Below are positions 8,238 through 15,980 of a stretch of DNA of 40,082 nucleotides, one piece after another. Positions within the stretch are counted from its first letter, which is position 1; each line of letters begins with the position of its first letter. The notes beneath the pieces are model-generated. The model did no database searches, had not been told where the DNA came from, and worked only from the letters and a program-made list of their open reading frames with translations. The position numbers and the translations under genes were made by a program. This DNA is from Bacteroidia bacterium (GTDB lineage Bacteria; Bacteroidota; Bacteroidia; NS11-12g; UBA9320): positions 1 to 40,082 of the forward strand of contig JAGVMN010000017.1 of assembly GCA_020053795.1 (NCBI GenBank), given 5' to 3'.

Positions 8238-8718
8238 TGAAGAAATAGAGGATATTTGGTATTTGAAAGTCCATTCAAAAAAGACCAGGACTTTTACCAA
8301 AATCAAACTACCTCAATATGTTATTGACATCATTAAAAGAAACGAAAACAAAAGTGCATTTTTGTTTCAACCAAAGAGTGTTGTAAATTTGAATAAGCAT
8401 ATCAAGTTTATTGCTGAAATGGCCGGATGGACCCACATATTGACGAAAACAAGAACTAAACGAGGTTTGCCTGTTGAGCTTTATAGAAATGCGACTAAAA
8501 AAGAGCATTACAGATTTTGCGATCTGGTGAGTTCACATACCATGCGAAGAACTGCTATAACCACATTATTGAGCCTTGGAGTGGATGAACCTTCAGTTAG
8601 AAAAATAAGTGGACACACACCGGGTAGTGTTGAGTTTTACAGATATGTAAAATTTCATCAGCAAAACCTCGATGAAAAGACGGATTTGGCATTCGAAAAA
8701 TTGACCAAAATGAGCTAA
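8221..8718 (+). pseudogene. Tyrosine recombinase, C-terminal fragment
   Basis: 165 codons covering only the end of a phage-integrase-family recombinase. The catalytic part SHTMRRTAITTLLSLGV (the HxxR box), the GHT box of KISGHTPGS, and a probable nucleophile in the context EFYRYVK are present. The N-terminal arm/core-binding domain and the first catalytic arginine are missing, so it should be inactive. The open frame starts with GTG at 8221 inside the hairpin; this is where homology breaks, not a real start. Integrase-like sequence begins about at EEIEDIWYLKV. It stops two bases before the ATG of the rightward Rhs cassette. Confidence 0.8.
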
Positions 8719-8720
8719 TT

Positions 8721-9683
8721 ATGTCAAAAATGACATACACTCCATATAGCCCAAACACTTACTGCCATTGGATGAATACCTATTCAGGTAATACTTCCTT
8801 TGGAAGTGTTATGGAGGGAAGGTACTATGAGGCTGATAGTTTTGGGTATAGATTCTCTTTTAACTATCAAGAGAAAGACAATGAAATCTATGGGAAAGGT
8901 AACACCACATCTGCTTTGTTTTGGGAATATGATGGAAGGATCGGGAAAAGATGGAATTTAGACCCGGTACCTCAAATACATATTAGTGATTATGCAGTAT
9001 TAAATAACAATCCCATTAATAATATTGACATATTAGGGGATGATTGGTTTAAGTACCAAGCAAAAGGTGAAAAAGAAGCCACTTGGCACTGGCAAAAAGG
9101 TCATAAGGCTAAGTATATTGATGTTAACGGCAAAAAAGCAACTTCAAAAAATGGGTATCGATATCTATTACTTTACAATTATAATGGCACTTACACACTT
9201 GGAAATTCTCCAAGAGGTACATTGGTTTTATATGATCAAAATAAAATCGTAAAGGAAAGTACTGCTTTTTCAGGTGGTGGGTATTTCGGAGGATTTGAAC
9301 CAGCCGGAGCTCAGGATTACTATATGAATCTCTCGAAAAAAACGGTTATGCCAAAAGTAAATCGAGTTGCAGACAAATCGAATACAAATCCACCTCCGAA
9401 TTACAATATGCAAAAGATAGAGCCAGGAACTACTATTAATTATCCAGATGGCACGAAAAGGGACGTAAATTCTGATTATGGCAACTATAGAATAAGATTA
9501 ATTCCTACATCTGGAAGAGACAGAGGGCTTTACTTTCACGGGAAGAATTCCTATTGGACGGCAAGAACGCATGGGTGTGTATGCGAGAAAGATCAGGACA
9601 TCTTAGAATATATTTGGAATACGAAAGAAATGAACATGAAGATGCCGTTTGCTGTCGGCCAAAAATATGTTAAACCCAACTAA
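8721..9683 (+). CDS. Rhs tip cassette 1: L,D-transpeptidase-like toxin
   Basis: A 320-residue orphan Rhs tip, the only cassette reading rightward. Residues 1-25 (MSKMTYTPYSPNTYC...) replace the normal core; then comes the core end (SFGSVMEGRYYEADSFGYRF to ILGD, about 25-110). The C-terminal domain ends with LYFHGKNSYWTARTHGCVC: H273-G, then H284-G-C286, the His/Cys layout of the YkuD L,D-transpeptidase and DUF2778/Tlde1 families, which act on peptidoglycan peptides. A trailing segment, DQDILEYIWN, also fits. No signal peptide or trunk is present, so delivery would require a full Rhs protein. A lipoprotein gene follows after two bases. The enzyme class is fairly likely; toxicity is inference. 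Confidence 0.75.
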   Translation: MSKMTYTPYSPNTYCHWMNTYSGNTSFGSVMEGRYYEADSFGYRFSFNYQEKDNEIYGKGNTTSALFWEYDGRIGKRWNLDPVPQIHISDYAVLNNNPINNIDILGDDWFKYQAKGEKEATWHWQKGHKAKYIDVNGKKATSKNGYRYLLLYNYNGTYTLGNSPRGTLVLYDQNKIVKESTAFSGGGYFGGFEPAGAQDYYMNLSKKTVMPKVNRVADKSNTNPPPNYNMQKIEPGTTINYPDGTKRDVNSDYGNYRIRLIPTSGRDRGLYFHGKNSYWTARTHGCVCEKDQDILEYIWNTKEMNMKMPFAVGQKYVKPN

Positions 9684-9685
9684 TT

Positions 9686-10216
9686 ATGAGCAAGCACATC
9701 CTGATTTGGATTTTTACAACCTGCCTCTTTGTGAATTGCACGGAAAATAAGGCAGGCCAGTTCGAGAGGTCACCTTATCATAGATCGATAATTGGAATTT
9801 GGATTCCTCAAAATATTGAATGGGGTAGCAACATAATGATCGATGATGATTCAATGGATATATTCAGAATAGCAAGCTTCTATACACTTTGTTTTGACAG
9901 TTCTGGAGTTTTTACTCTCTTGGCATCAACCCAAAGGCAACCAAGAAATTATGATGACTCAATAATTTTTGCAGGAGAACCCGCTGTGGACGTATACAGC
10001 GGCAAATGGGAATTAAAAGACACTTCTGTTATTAATCTGACTTACAAGGTAAAAAAATCAGGAATTATTCCTCTGGACAATGCGGTTAAATACGAGAAGC
10101 TCAAATTTGTCCTTGACAGTGTTCCTAATTTTATTTTTCAGGGAAAGACATACAATAAAACCTTCAAATACGATTATCTGAGTCTGAAAGAAATTGAAAT
10201 GTTCAAGAAAAACTAA
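9686..10216 (+). CDS. Putative immunity lipoprotein for tip 1
   Basis: A 176-residue predicted lipoprotein: the signal ILIWIFTTCLFVNC places the lipidated cysteine near residue 18. The mature part contains SIIGIWIPQNIEW and later SGKWELKDTSVINLTY, the strand pattern of lipocalin-like or META-type small beta proteins, though I do not assign a family. It starts two bases after the tip 1 stop, as expected for an immunity partner. A periplasmic lipoprotein is what one would expect for protection against a peptidoglycan-modifying toxin. Immunity is inferred from position and localisation, not from homology. Confidence 0.65.
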   Translation: MSKHILIWIFTTCLFVNCTENKAGQFERSPYHRSIIGIWIPQNIEWGSNIMIDDDSMDIFRIASFYTLCFDSSGVFTLLASTQRQPRNYDDSIIFAGEPAVDVYSGKWELKDTSVINLTYKVKKSGIIPLDNAVKYEKLKFVLDSVPNFIFQGKTYNKTFKYDYLSLKEIEMFKKN

Positions 10217-10252
10217 TGATGTACCTTTCGAGAAAAAATGAGATTAGAGCAT

Positions 10253-10291
10253 ATAATAATCTGATGCGGTAATGATTTCTGCCTTGTAGCC
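10253..10291 (-). pseudogene. Rhs core remnant 2
   Basis: Thirteen codons reading GYKAEIITASDYY on the minus strand, then ATGCTC and a stop. This matches the core found in every leftward cassette, but nothing of the core remains on either side. It marks the boundary between the rightward cassette 1 and the leftward series, and is probably a scar of cassette loss or inversion. Confidence 0.7.
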
Positions 10292-10346
10292 CATTTCTTT
10301 ATTTCAACTACCGGTTTTGTTAGTCCAGGCATATTATAAAAGGATA

Positions 10347-10721
10347 TTAATACACTTCTTCTAAAATTAATTTTCCATCCAAATCAAAATATTGCCACAA
10401 TCCTGTTTTTAACATTTTGGTCTTTCTCATGAATATGTATCTTAATCCATATTTCTTTTTCTTGAATTTCCCTTTTTCAGCAATTTTTCCGTTAACATGC
10501 TTATTCACCCAAAACCCTTTTTCTTTAATGTAAAATCTTTTATTTTCTAACGTTCGGGAATAACCATCAAAAATTGAAAAGAAAATAGTGTCACCTCTTT
10601 TATGATATCCAGTGTCACTAGGAGGGTGATATTTTATCTTCCTGTCTCCCTCCTGTGAATAAAGAGCGAATTGTAATAAAATCAAGAAAAAAAGAAATAG
10701 AATCCTTTTGGTTTTCATCAT
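10347..10721 (-). CDS. Putative exported immunity protein for tip 2
   Basis: A 124-residue protein with a Sec signal peptide (core ILFLFFLILLQFALYS, likely cut near SQ at residue 23) and no lipobox cysteine. The mature part is basic and beta-rich, with GFWVNKHVNGKIAEKGKFKK and TGLWQYFDLDGKLILEE. These resemble the short W/G-containing strands of MORN-like or toxin-antitoxin YwqK-type repeats (xGxWxxYxxDGxL). It follows the tip 2 stop by seven bases. Its role as immunity protein is inferred from place and export. Confidence 0.65.
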   Translation of the reverse strand: MMKTKRILFLFFLILLQFALYSQEGDRKIKYHPPSDTGYHKRGDTIFFSIFDGYSRTLENKRFYIKEKGFWVNKHVNGKIAEKGKFKKKKYGLRYIFMRKTKMLKTGLWQYFDLDGKLILEEVY

Positions 10722-10728
10722 TTATTTT

Positions 10729-11985
10729 TTATCTAGCTCTATTGGGTAAAGCATAAACCAGCCTGTTCTTTATTTTTATCCCGTTTACGTTGTCCACAAA
10801 AGTGGTTGGGAGTGATCTATAGTAACTGTCATTTGCACCAGCGTATGAATCAGTTGCATCATAAATTACTGCAATCTTCCCTCCGATTGTTACTTGTGAA
10901 TTATAAATGTATGCCCATGTTGAATTTGAAGAACGGGTAACTTTATCATAATATGCTATACGTCCATTTCGCCATTGAGCATCATGTGCCTCTACTTCGT
11001 CATGAATATCATAACTGGAATTGCTTTCCCATTTGTTATCAACAAAATTATATCTAAATCCAATTTCACCGTACTCGAACTGAATACCATGTTTGGTTTC
11101 ATGGAATAATGTGCTAAAACGGTTTTCACCACTCGATTTTGTTGGTTTTTTTAAACTATAATTGATGTAAACTCTCTTTCCATCTGTTGTTGTTTCTCCA
11201 CTGCTCGCGGGCTCATTTGTTTTGTTATAGACATAAGTTTCTTCCGAAGCTTTTAAAATTTTAAAATCTTTGTTAAAATTTCTGCTCAATCTTGCAAGGC
11301 TTACTATTACTCTATCTAATAATGAATTGTATTTAACAGAATCGCCTAATGGGTCACTAAACCATATTGGATTATTATTGAAACAAGCGTAAACAGAAAT
11401 TGATGGGTGAGGTTTCGGATCGGTATTAAACCTTCTCCCAAGCCTCGCATCATACTCCCAAAACTCGGCAGAGGTGGTATTGCCGGGGCCATAGATTTCA
11501 TCGTCTTTTTCCTGGCCGTTCATTGAGAAACGATACCCAAAAGAATCAGCCTCATAGCTTCGATTTTCCATAACACTACCAAATGAATAGTAGTCTGAGG
11601 CGGTGATTATCTCTGCCTTATAGTAGGCCACGGTTTCTAACACGGTACAAACGGCTGTTCGTTTATCACTCACCGTAACCAGCACATTTCCTAAATGATT
11701 TGAAAGCTCGAATCTCCTTGAACCGTTAGTTCTGTATTGGATTCTTGTCTGATAAGTTATGGTAGTCAAAGTACTATCGTAATATGTCGCCATTTGTTTA
11801 TTCGCCTGGTAAATACCGAGCCTGCTGCTCCCATAAAGGTGCCATTCTGCCAATGAATATTCCGTTCCGGGTCGGAAGTAAGTTTCTCTCAATCCAGCAC
11901 AAAGTTCATTAAAGACAGGGTCTCCCATATAGGCTTTTATCAAAGCTAAATACCCGCCCGTTGGCATACCACTTCCTGCTAGCAT
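10729..11985 (-). CDS. Rhs tip cassette 2: HExxH metallopeptidase toxin
   Basis: A 418-residue orphan Rhs tip. After a 20-residue head it keeps a long core piece from FNELCAGLRETYFRPGTEYSLAEWHLYGSSRLG through ELSNHLGNVLVTVSDKR and the DDEIYGPGN motif to NNPIWFSDPLGD. The C-terminal domain carries LFHETKHGIQFE: H295, E296 and H299 form an HExxH zinc motif. A third ligand may lie in IHDEVEAHDAQW about 35 residues on. It is therefore a predicted zinc peptidase. The frame extends upstream to a TTG at 12021, but that lies inside the previous immunity gene; the ATG at 11985, one base after that gene's stop, is the better start. Confidence 0.78.
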   Translation of the reverse strand: MLAGSGMPTGGYLALIKAYMGDPVFNELCAGLRETYFRPGTEYSLAEWHLYGSSRLGIYQANKQMATYYDSTLTTITYQTRIQYRTNGSRRFELSNHLGNVLVTVSDKRTAVCTVLETVAYYKAEIITASDYYSFGSVMENRSYEADSFGYRFSMNGQEKDDEIYGPGNTTSAEFWEYDARLGRRFNTDPKPHPSISVYACFNNNPIWFSDPLGDSVKYNSLLDRVIVSLARLSRNFNKDFKILKASEETYVYNKTNEPASSGETTTDGKRVYINYSLKKPTKSSGENRFSTLFHETKHGIQFEYGEIGFRYNFVDNKWESNSSYDIHDEVEAHDAQWRNGRIAYYDKVTRSSNSTWAYIYNSQVTIGGKIAVIYDATDSYAGANDSYYRSLPTTFVDNVNGIKIKNRLVYALPNRAR

Positions 11986-11986
11986 C

Positions 11987-12733
11987 TCAGTATTTTTTGG
12001 GATAATGATGAGAAGGATCAATCCAAATTGGAACCACTAAAAAATATTTGTCTATTAATTCCTGTAAATGGTCCATGTTGTCTTCCTTAAGATTTATTAA
12101 CTTGATTTTGGAATCTAATAAATCAAAGCTAATTTCTTTATAATTTTTTGCAATCAAAGCAGAATCCAATTCAACAATTTTTCGTAAAACTCTTATCCCC
12201 TCTGTGTTGTAAACATATTTTTCCATAATCACATCGCTTGTTTCTGTCCTTTTAAAAGAAAATGCTGGTAAAAACTTATCGTTTAGAACAAAGATGGCGT
12301 TCCATTTTGTGCCTTTAAGATAAGGCGTTGTGACACAATAACTTCTTCGTTTGTCTTTATTAATTAAAATTGTAACAATCGACCCATAAATGAATTTAAC
12401 ATTTTGATCAATTCTCTCTTTGCAGAACAATTGAAAAATTTGCCCGTAATCATCCTTCATTCTGATTACCGAAACACACTGACTATCAATTTGCGTTTCA
12501 AAATACATGTAACTATTAGAATGAGGATAAGCACTTCTCTTATCAATCAGATCATTCAGACTTTCAAAATTTAAGGTGTCTTTATTTGGATTTGTGTAAA
12601 AACATCTATTTGTATTTCGTGAGACTTTTTTAGAATTATCTTTCACTTGACACTTATGACAAGAGTTGGGGGCAACTAAAATGATAAAAACAATGACCCA
12701 TGCAAAGCAGTTCTGGCAGAATTTACTGATCAT
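11987..12733 (-). CDS. Putative immunity lipoprotein for tip 3
   Basis: A 248-residue predicted lipoprotein, the largest immunity candidate here: the signal is WVIVFIILVAPNSC, with the lipidated cysteine near residue 25. The mature domain begins KCQVKDNSKK and has alternating strands and helices, with no motif I recognise. Its start lies 11 bases inside the end of tip 3, so the two are likely translationally coupled. Its stop is one base before the ATG of tip 2. Confidence 0.65.
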   Translation of the reverse strand: MISKFCQNCFAWVIVFIILVAPNSCHKCQVKDNSKKVSRNTNRCFYTNPNKDTLNFESLNDLIDKRSAYPHSNSYMYFETQIDSQCVSVIRMKDDYGQIFQLFCKERIDQNVKFIYGSIVTILINKDKRRSYCVTTPYLKGTKWNAIFVLNDKFLPAFSFKRTETSDVIMEKYVYNTEGIRVLRKIVELDSALIAKNYKEISFDLLDSKIKLINLKEDNMDHLQELIDKYFLVVPIWIDPSHHYPKKY

Positions 12734-13928
12734 AATGTGTTTTCTGCATTTGAATCATATCAAGGTTTCCAGTTTTTGAATTCAATTGAATGTCGAAATA
12801 GTTTGTAGCCCTTTCTCTTATCTGTAATGAATTGTTCCAAGTATACTTTATGTATCCCGCCCAATTGACTCCTGGATTCGCTGGACTAACATAATAGATA
12901 TTAAACAAAGGGTAAGAAACTTCACCGGGGTCTCGAATGTCATTATTATTTCTGTCCCAATTAGTGTGGGAGTGGCTTAAGGTATAATTCATAAATATTG
13001 CACGATTGGTGCCTTTAATCCAAAACTGGGTATACCGTTTAGCTGTTTCTGTTGCCGCACTAATGTCACCTTGTAGAATTGAGCATGCGGTAAACATTAT
13101 ATTGGCATCATTGGTTAATAAAGTCTTGACTTCTTTAGCTGCTTCAACATCGGCATTGTCTGCATTCCAATCATTCAAGACTCTTCCATTAGACAAAGCA
13201 CCGTTACCTCCTTCAGAAGCGGAATAATTTCCCGGATGGCTTCTATAAACGAAATTCTTTATCACACCTGTTTTACCGCCGTAAGCCTTACTGTTACTCA
13301 AAACGTCTTTGGCTTGAGATAAGCTCTCAACAATTATATAGTCCCATTGGTCAGACATCCGATCTAAAACGGCTTGGTTAGGCACACCAGCTTCATTTAT
13401 GAAAACCAAAAGATTACCAGTACCTGCCAACTTCGAAATTGGGGTAAATGGTTGAGATGAAGTTCCCGAACTTCCGTTTGGTGTGCCATCTTCTATTTCT
13501 TCAATAACACCGCCTTTTCCTAAAAAGTCCATTATGGCAATTGGGCTATTTGAAAAATATACATAGGTACTTTGCCAAGGGTATTCTTTCTCACGAGGGT
13601 CTCCGGAAAAATACCTGCCTGTTCTGCTATCATATATTCTTGCTTCAAAAGAAATCGTGTTTCCTCGACCGTTTATTTCATCATCTGTAGGCTTCCCATT
13701 CCAGCCAAATCTATACCCCACAGTATCAGCTTCGTAGTACCTTCCCTCCATAATACTGCCAAAGGAATAGTAATCTGATGCAGTAATTATTTCAGCTTTG
13801 TAGTAAGCAACTGTTTCGCTTAGTGTACAAACAGCAATCCTCTTGTCACTTACCGTTACAAGTACATTTCCAAGATGATTTGAAAGTTCAAACCTTCGGT
13901 TTTTTTCAATTTTGCAATACGCTCTCAT
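12723..13928 (-). CDS. Rhs tip cassette 3: possible clan CD cysteine peptidase
   Basis: A 401-residue orphan Rhs tip starting MRAYCKIEKN, which joins the core at RRFELSNHLGNVLVTVSDKR and runs through SFGSIMEGRYYEADTVGYRFG to NSPIAIMDFLGKGG. A Gly/Ser/Thr-rich linker (about 146-166) leads to the tip. The tip has LLVFINEAG, a histidine in VYRSHPGNY (H231) and a cysteine in IMFTACSILQG (C282). This resembles the His-then-Cys layout of caspase-like clan CD peptidases, where each residue ends a core strand. The reading is tentative. The lipoprotein gene overlaps its stop by 11 bases. Confidence 0.7.
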   Translation of the reverse strand: MRAYCKIEKNRRFELSNHLGNVLVTVSDKRIAVCTLSETVAYYKAEIITASDYYSFGSIMEGRYYEADTVGYRFGWNGKPTDDEINGRGNTISFEARIYDSRTGRYFSGDPREKEYPWQSTYVYFSNSPIAIMDFLGKGGVIEEIEDGTPNGSSGTSSQPFTPISKLAGTGNLLVFINEAGVPNQAVLDRMSDQWDYIIVESLSQAKDVLSNSKAYGGKTGVIKNFVYRSHPGNYSASEGGNGALSNGRVLNDWNADNADVEAAKEVKTLLTNDANIMFTACSILQGDISAATETAKRYTQFWIKGTNRAIFMNYTLSHSHTNWDRNNNDIRDPGEVSYPLFNIYYVSPANPGVNWAGYIKYTWNNSLQIRERATNYFDIQLNSKTGNLDMIQMQKTHYDQ

Positions 13929-13980
13929 TTCGTTAAATCGAACTTATTTTTCCTGTATACTTGAAGAGCCGCCTTGCAGA

Positions 13981-14475
13981 TTAATTCTTATATTTAGAGT
14001 AGTAACCATTCGTCAAGGTATCTCCATTTTGAATACAGCTATTATTTGATTTCACTATTGGTATTGTTGGCAATTGAACATATTCTACATTTCCAAAAAT
14101 ATCCGTGATAAACAAAATACTCAAAGACGAATCTAAACAAAAAGACTTTGATAACTCAAACCTATAATAGTAAGTTCTACTTTCGGAATCAAAATTTAAC
14201 TTTGTTAAATGACCAATAGTATCGGTATCGTTTATTATTGGGGTTCCGATAGGAACAGTTATATGTTCTTTTAAAGCGTAAATAACCCAAATTGACAAGG
14301 CTTTTTTACTGACCGAAACCGAATTATTGTGAGTGAAATGATTAATCGGATGCAGCCAAAAAACACATAACACAATTAGAAAAGAAATTATTATTACACC
14401 ACTTAGTCCATATTTTGTAATCGATTGAATTGAATGACTTCTGGAATCGATATTATGATGAAGAGTATTTCTCAT
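13981..14475 (-). CDS. Putative membrane-anchored immunity protein for tip 4
   Basis: A 164-residue protein with a basic N-terminus (about 25 residues), one transmembrane helix (VIIISFLIVLCVFWL) and an extracytoplasmic domain of about 115 residues ending with a Cys-containing tail (NNSCIQNGDTL). The positive-inside pattern puts the domain in the periplasm. No family recognised. It begins nine bases after the tip 4 stop. The gap to the next cassette (13929-13980) is only 52 bases and holds no feature. Confidence 0.62.
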   Translation of the reverse strand: MRNTLHHNIDSRSHSIQSITKYGLSGVIIISFLIVLCVFWLHPINHFTHNNSVSVSKKALSIWVIYALKEHITVPIGTPIINDTDTIGHLTKLNFDSESRTYYYRFELSKSFCLDSSLSILFITDIFGNVEYVQLPTIPIVKSNNSCIQNGDTLTNGYYSKYKN

Positions 14476-14484
14476 GTTTATCGC

Positions 14485-15546
14485 TTATTGTGGGTTTTCT
14501 TTATTCACATTCTTCATGTATTCCTTGACCTCTGAATCATCGACATAATCAAAAATTATTGCTGTTTCAACTCCATCAATATTGACATTCATGTAAATCC
14601 TATAGGTCACCTGATGCAACGTGACTTCCTTTTTATTGCCACAACAATCTTTTTTTGTTACAGTCATTACTTCTTCTGACTTAAAGAAAATTCTTCCTCC
14701 GTTTTCCTCAAAGGTTTTCCAGATTTCATCAACGGAACCCCCTAACACCTTTTTTAGTCCTTCATTCTCCTTTAATACCTGACCTAAAGCTGTTTTAGCT
14801 GCAGATTCTGCGAGCCAAAGAGCGACGGGAGCAAAGCCTTTATAATTCGTCCACCGATCTGACATTGGTATTATTTTATCATTTGAAGTTGTTGTAATTG
14901 GAATTGACTCGATAATCTTTTCTAAAATCGGTTTGTCAGGATTCATTATCCCTGTTTTTTCACTGAAGTCAACCAAGCCAATAGCTTGAGCAGTCTTATT
15001 ATCTATCTTAATTAAACCATGATACAACACATTCTGTTTTTCAATATCAATATGGGCTTCAAATGAGATTTTGATTGGTGGATTACTACCCATTAAGTTA
15101 TTTGTAATCATAAAATAAACCTGTTGAAGCCCTACAGCATCAACATAAGCTATGGGACTATTCTCGGCATAGGCATAAGGTGAATTCCTAGGAAATACTC
15201 TAAACATTGGATCAACACTTAGAAACCTTCCATAGTCAGCATTATAGATACGATATTCATAGGAGTGGCCTTTGCCAATTCCCCATATTTCATCATCTTT
15301 TTCCTTTGAATTGAACCCAAATCTGTAGCCATTTGTATCAGCTTCATAGTACCTATTTTCCATAATACTGCCAAAGGAATAGTAATCTGAGGCCGTAATT
15401 ACTTTTGCTTTATAGTTGGCAACACTTAGGCTGCTATGGGCCATCAGGTTTGCAAAATTAGTATCGTTATTCTCATGACACTCGGTTCTCATTTTTCGAG
15501 TAGTGAACTGCTTAATCCGGTTGTTTCGTGGAATTAGCACAGCCAT
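14485..15546 (-). CDS. Rhs tip cassette 4: unknown toxin domain
   Basis: A 353-residue orphan Rhs tip. Its head (MAVLIPRNNRIKQF... to MAHSSLSVA) is unlike the other cassettes; it enters the core at NYKAKVITASDYYSFGS, and its core variant reads SKEKDDEIWGIGKGHSYEYRIYNADYGRFLSVDPMF. The core ends at NSPIAYVDAVG. The tip (about 130-353) has no catalytic motif I recognise; notable segments are ALWLAESAAKTALGQ and KKDCCGNKKEVTLHQ. The ATG at 15546 shares one base with the stop of the preceding immunity gene (TAATG), so translation is probably coupled. Confidence 0.7.
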   Translation of the reverse strand: MAVLIPRNNRIKQFTTRKMRTECHENNDTNFANLMAHSSLSVANYKAKVITASDYYSFGSIMENRYYEADTNGYRFGFNSKEKDDEIWGIGKGHSYEYRIYNADYGRFLSVDPMFRVFPRNSPYAYAENSPIAYVDAVGLQQVYFMITNNLMGSNPPIKISFEAHIDIEKQNVLYHGLIKIDNKTAQAIGLVDFSEKTGIMNPDKPILEKIIESIPITTTSNDKIIPMSDRWTNYKGFAPVALWLAESAAKTALGQVLKENEGLKKVLGGSVDEIWKTFEENGGRIFFKSEEVMTVTKKDCCGNKKEVTLHQVTYRIYMNVNIDGVETAIIFDYVDDSEVKEYMKNVNKENPQ

Positions 15547-15980
15547 TAATCAAGTCTTTTAAAAATCAACTCTTCTACTTGAGCACAATTTGATTTTGAA
15601 ACAGGGTAAATCATTGACCCCAAGGTATCTTCGAAAATTACAAACTCTCCCAATCTCGTATTAGGATCAAACTCTCTCATATTTGCGTGGTAATAATAAC
15701 CATCTCCTTCAAAAATCCATATGCCAGTTTGATATTTCAAGAAATCTACATCCATATTGAATTCATAAGTTGAATCAGACATAAAGGTCAAAATTAAATT
15801 GTGCAATTTGGAAGAATCACTAATGTAATTTCCAATACTGGAGGCATGGACATCAAATTGAAAAGATCCTATGCATCTTTTTCTTTCATGAGCCATTTTC
15901 CTATTTATTAAATACTGACAGCTTGAAGTGGTTAATATGGCTATAATAATAATTGCTAAATTACTTTTTGATTTGATCAT
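15546..15980 (-). CDS. Putative immunity lipoprotein for tip 5
   Basis: A 144-residue predicted lipoprotein; the signal LAIIIIAILTTSSC puts the lipidated cysteine at residue 21. The small mature domain includes RCIGSFQFDVHAS, LTFMSDSTYEFNMD and TGIWIFEGDGYYY, a beta-strand pattern like lipocalin-type lipoproteins (compare SGKWEL in the tip 1 partner). It starts 20 bases inside the end of tip 5 and shares a base with the start of tip 4. Confidence 0.65.
   Translation of the reverse strand: MIKSKSNLAIIIIAILTTSSCQYLINRKMAHERKRCIGSFQFDVHASSIGNYISDSSKLHNLILTFMSDSTYEFNMDVDFLKYQTGIWIFEGDGYYYHANMREFDPNTRLGEFVIFEDTLGSMIYPVSKSNCAQVEELIFKRLD

Noticed and set aside
10292-10332. Short minus-strand frame MPGLTKPVVEIKKW before core remnant 2
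   Set aside because: It overlaps the remnant in another frame, is only about 40 codons long and shows no support.
11986-12021. TTG at 12021 as the start of tip 2 (and likewise TTG at 17151 for tip 5)
   Set aside because: Both lie inside the preceding immunity gene, while an ATG sits one base after that gene's stop in each case.
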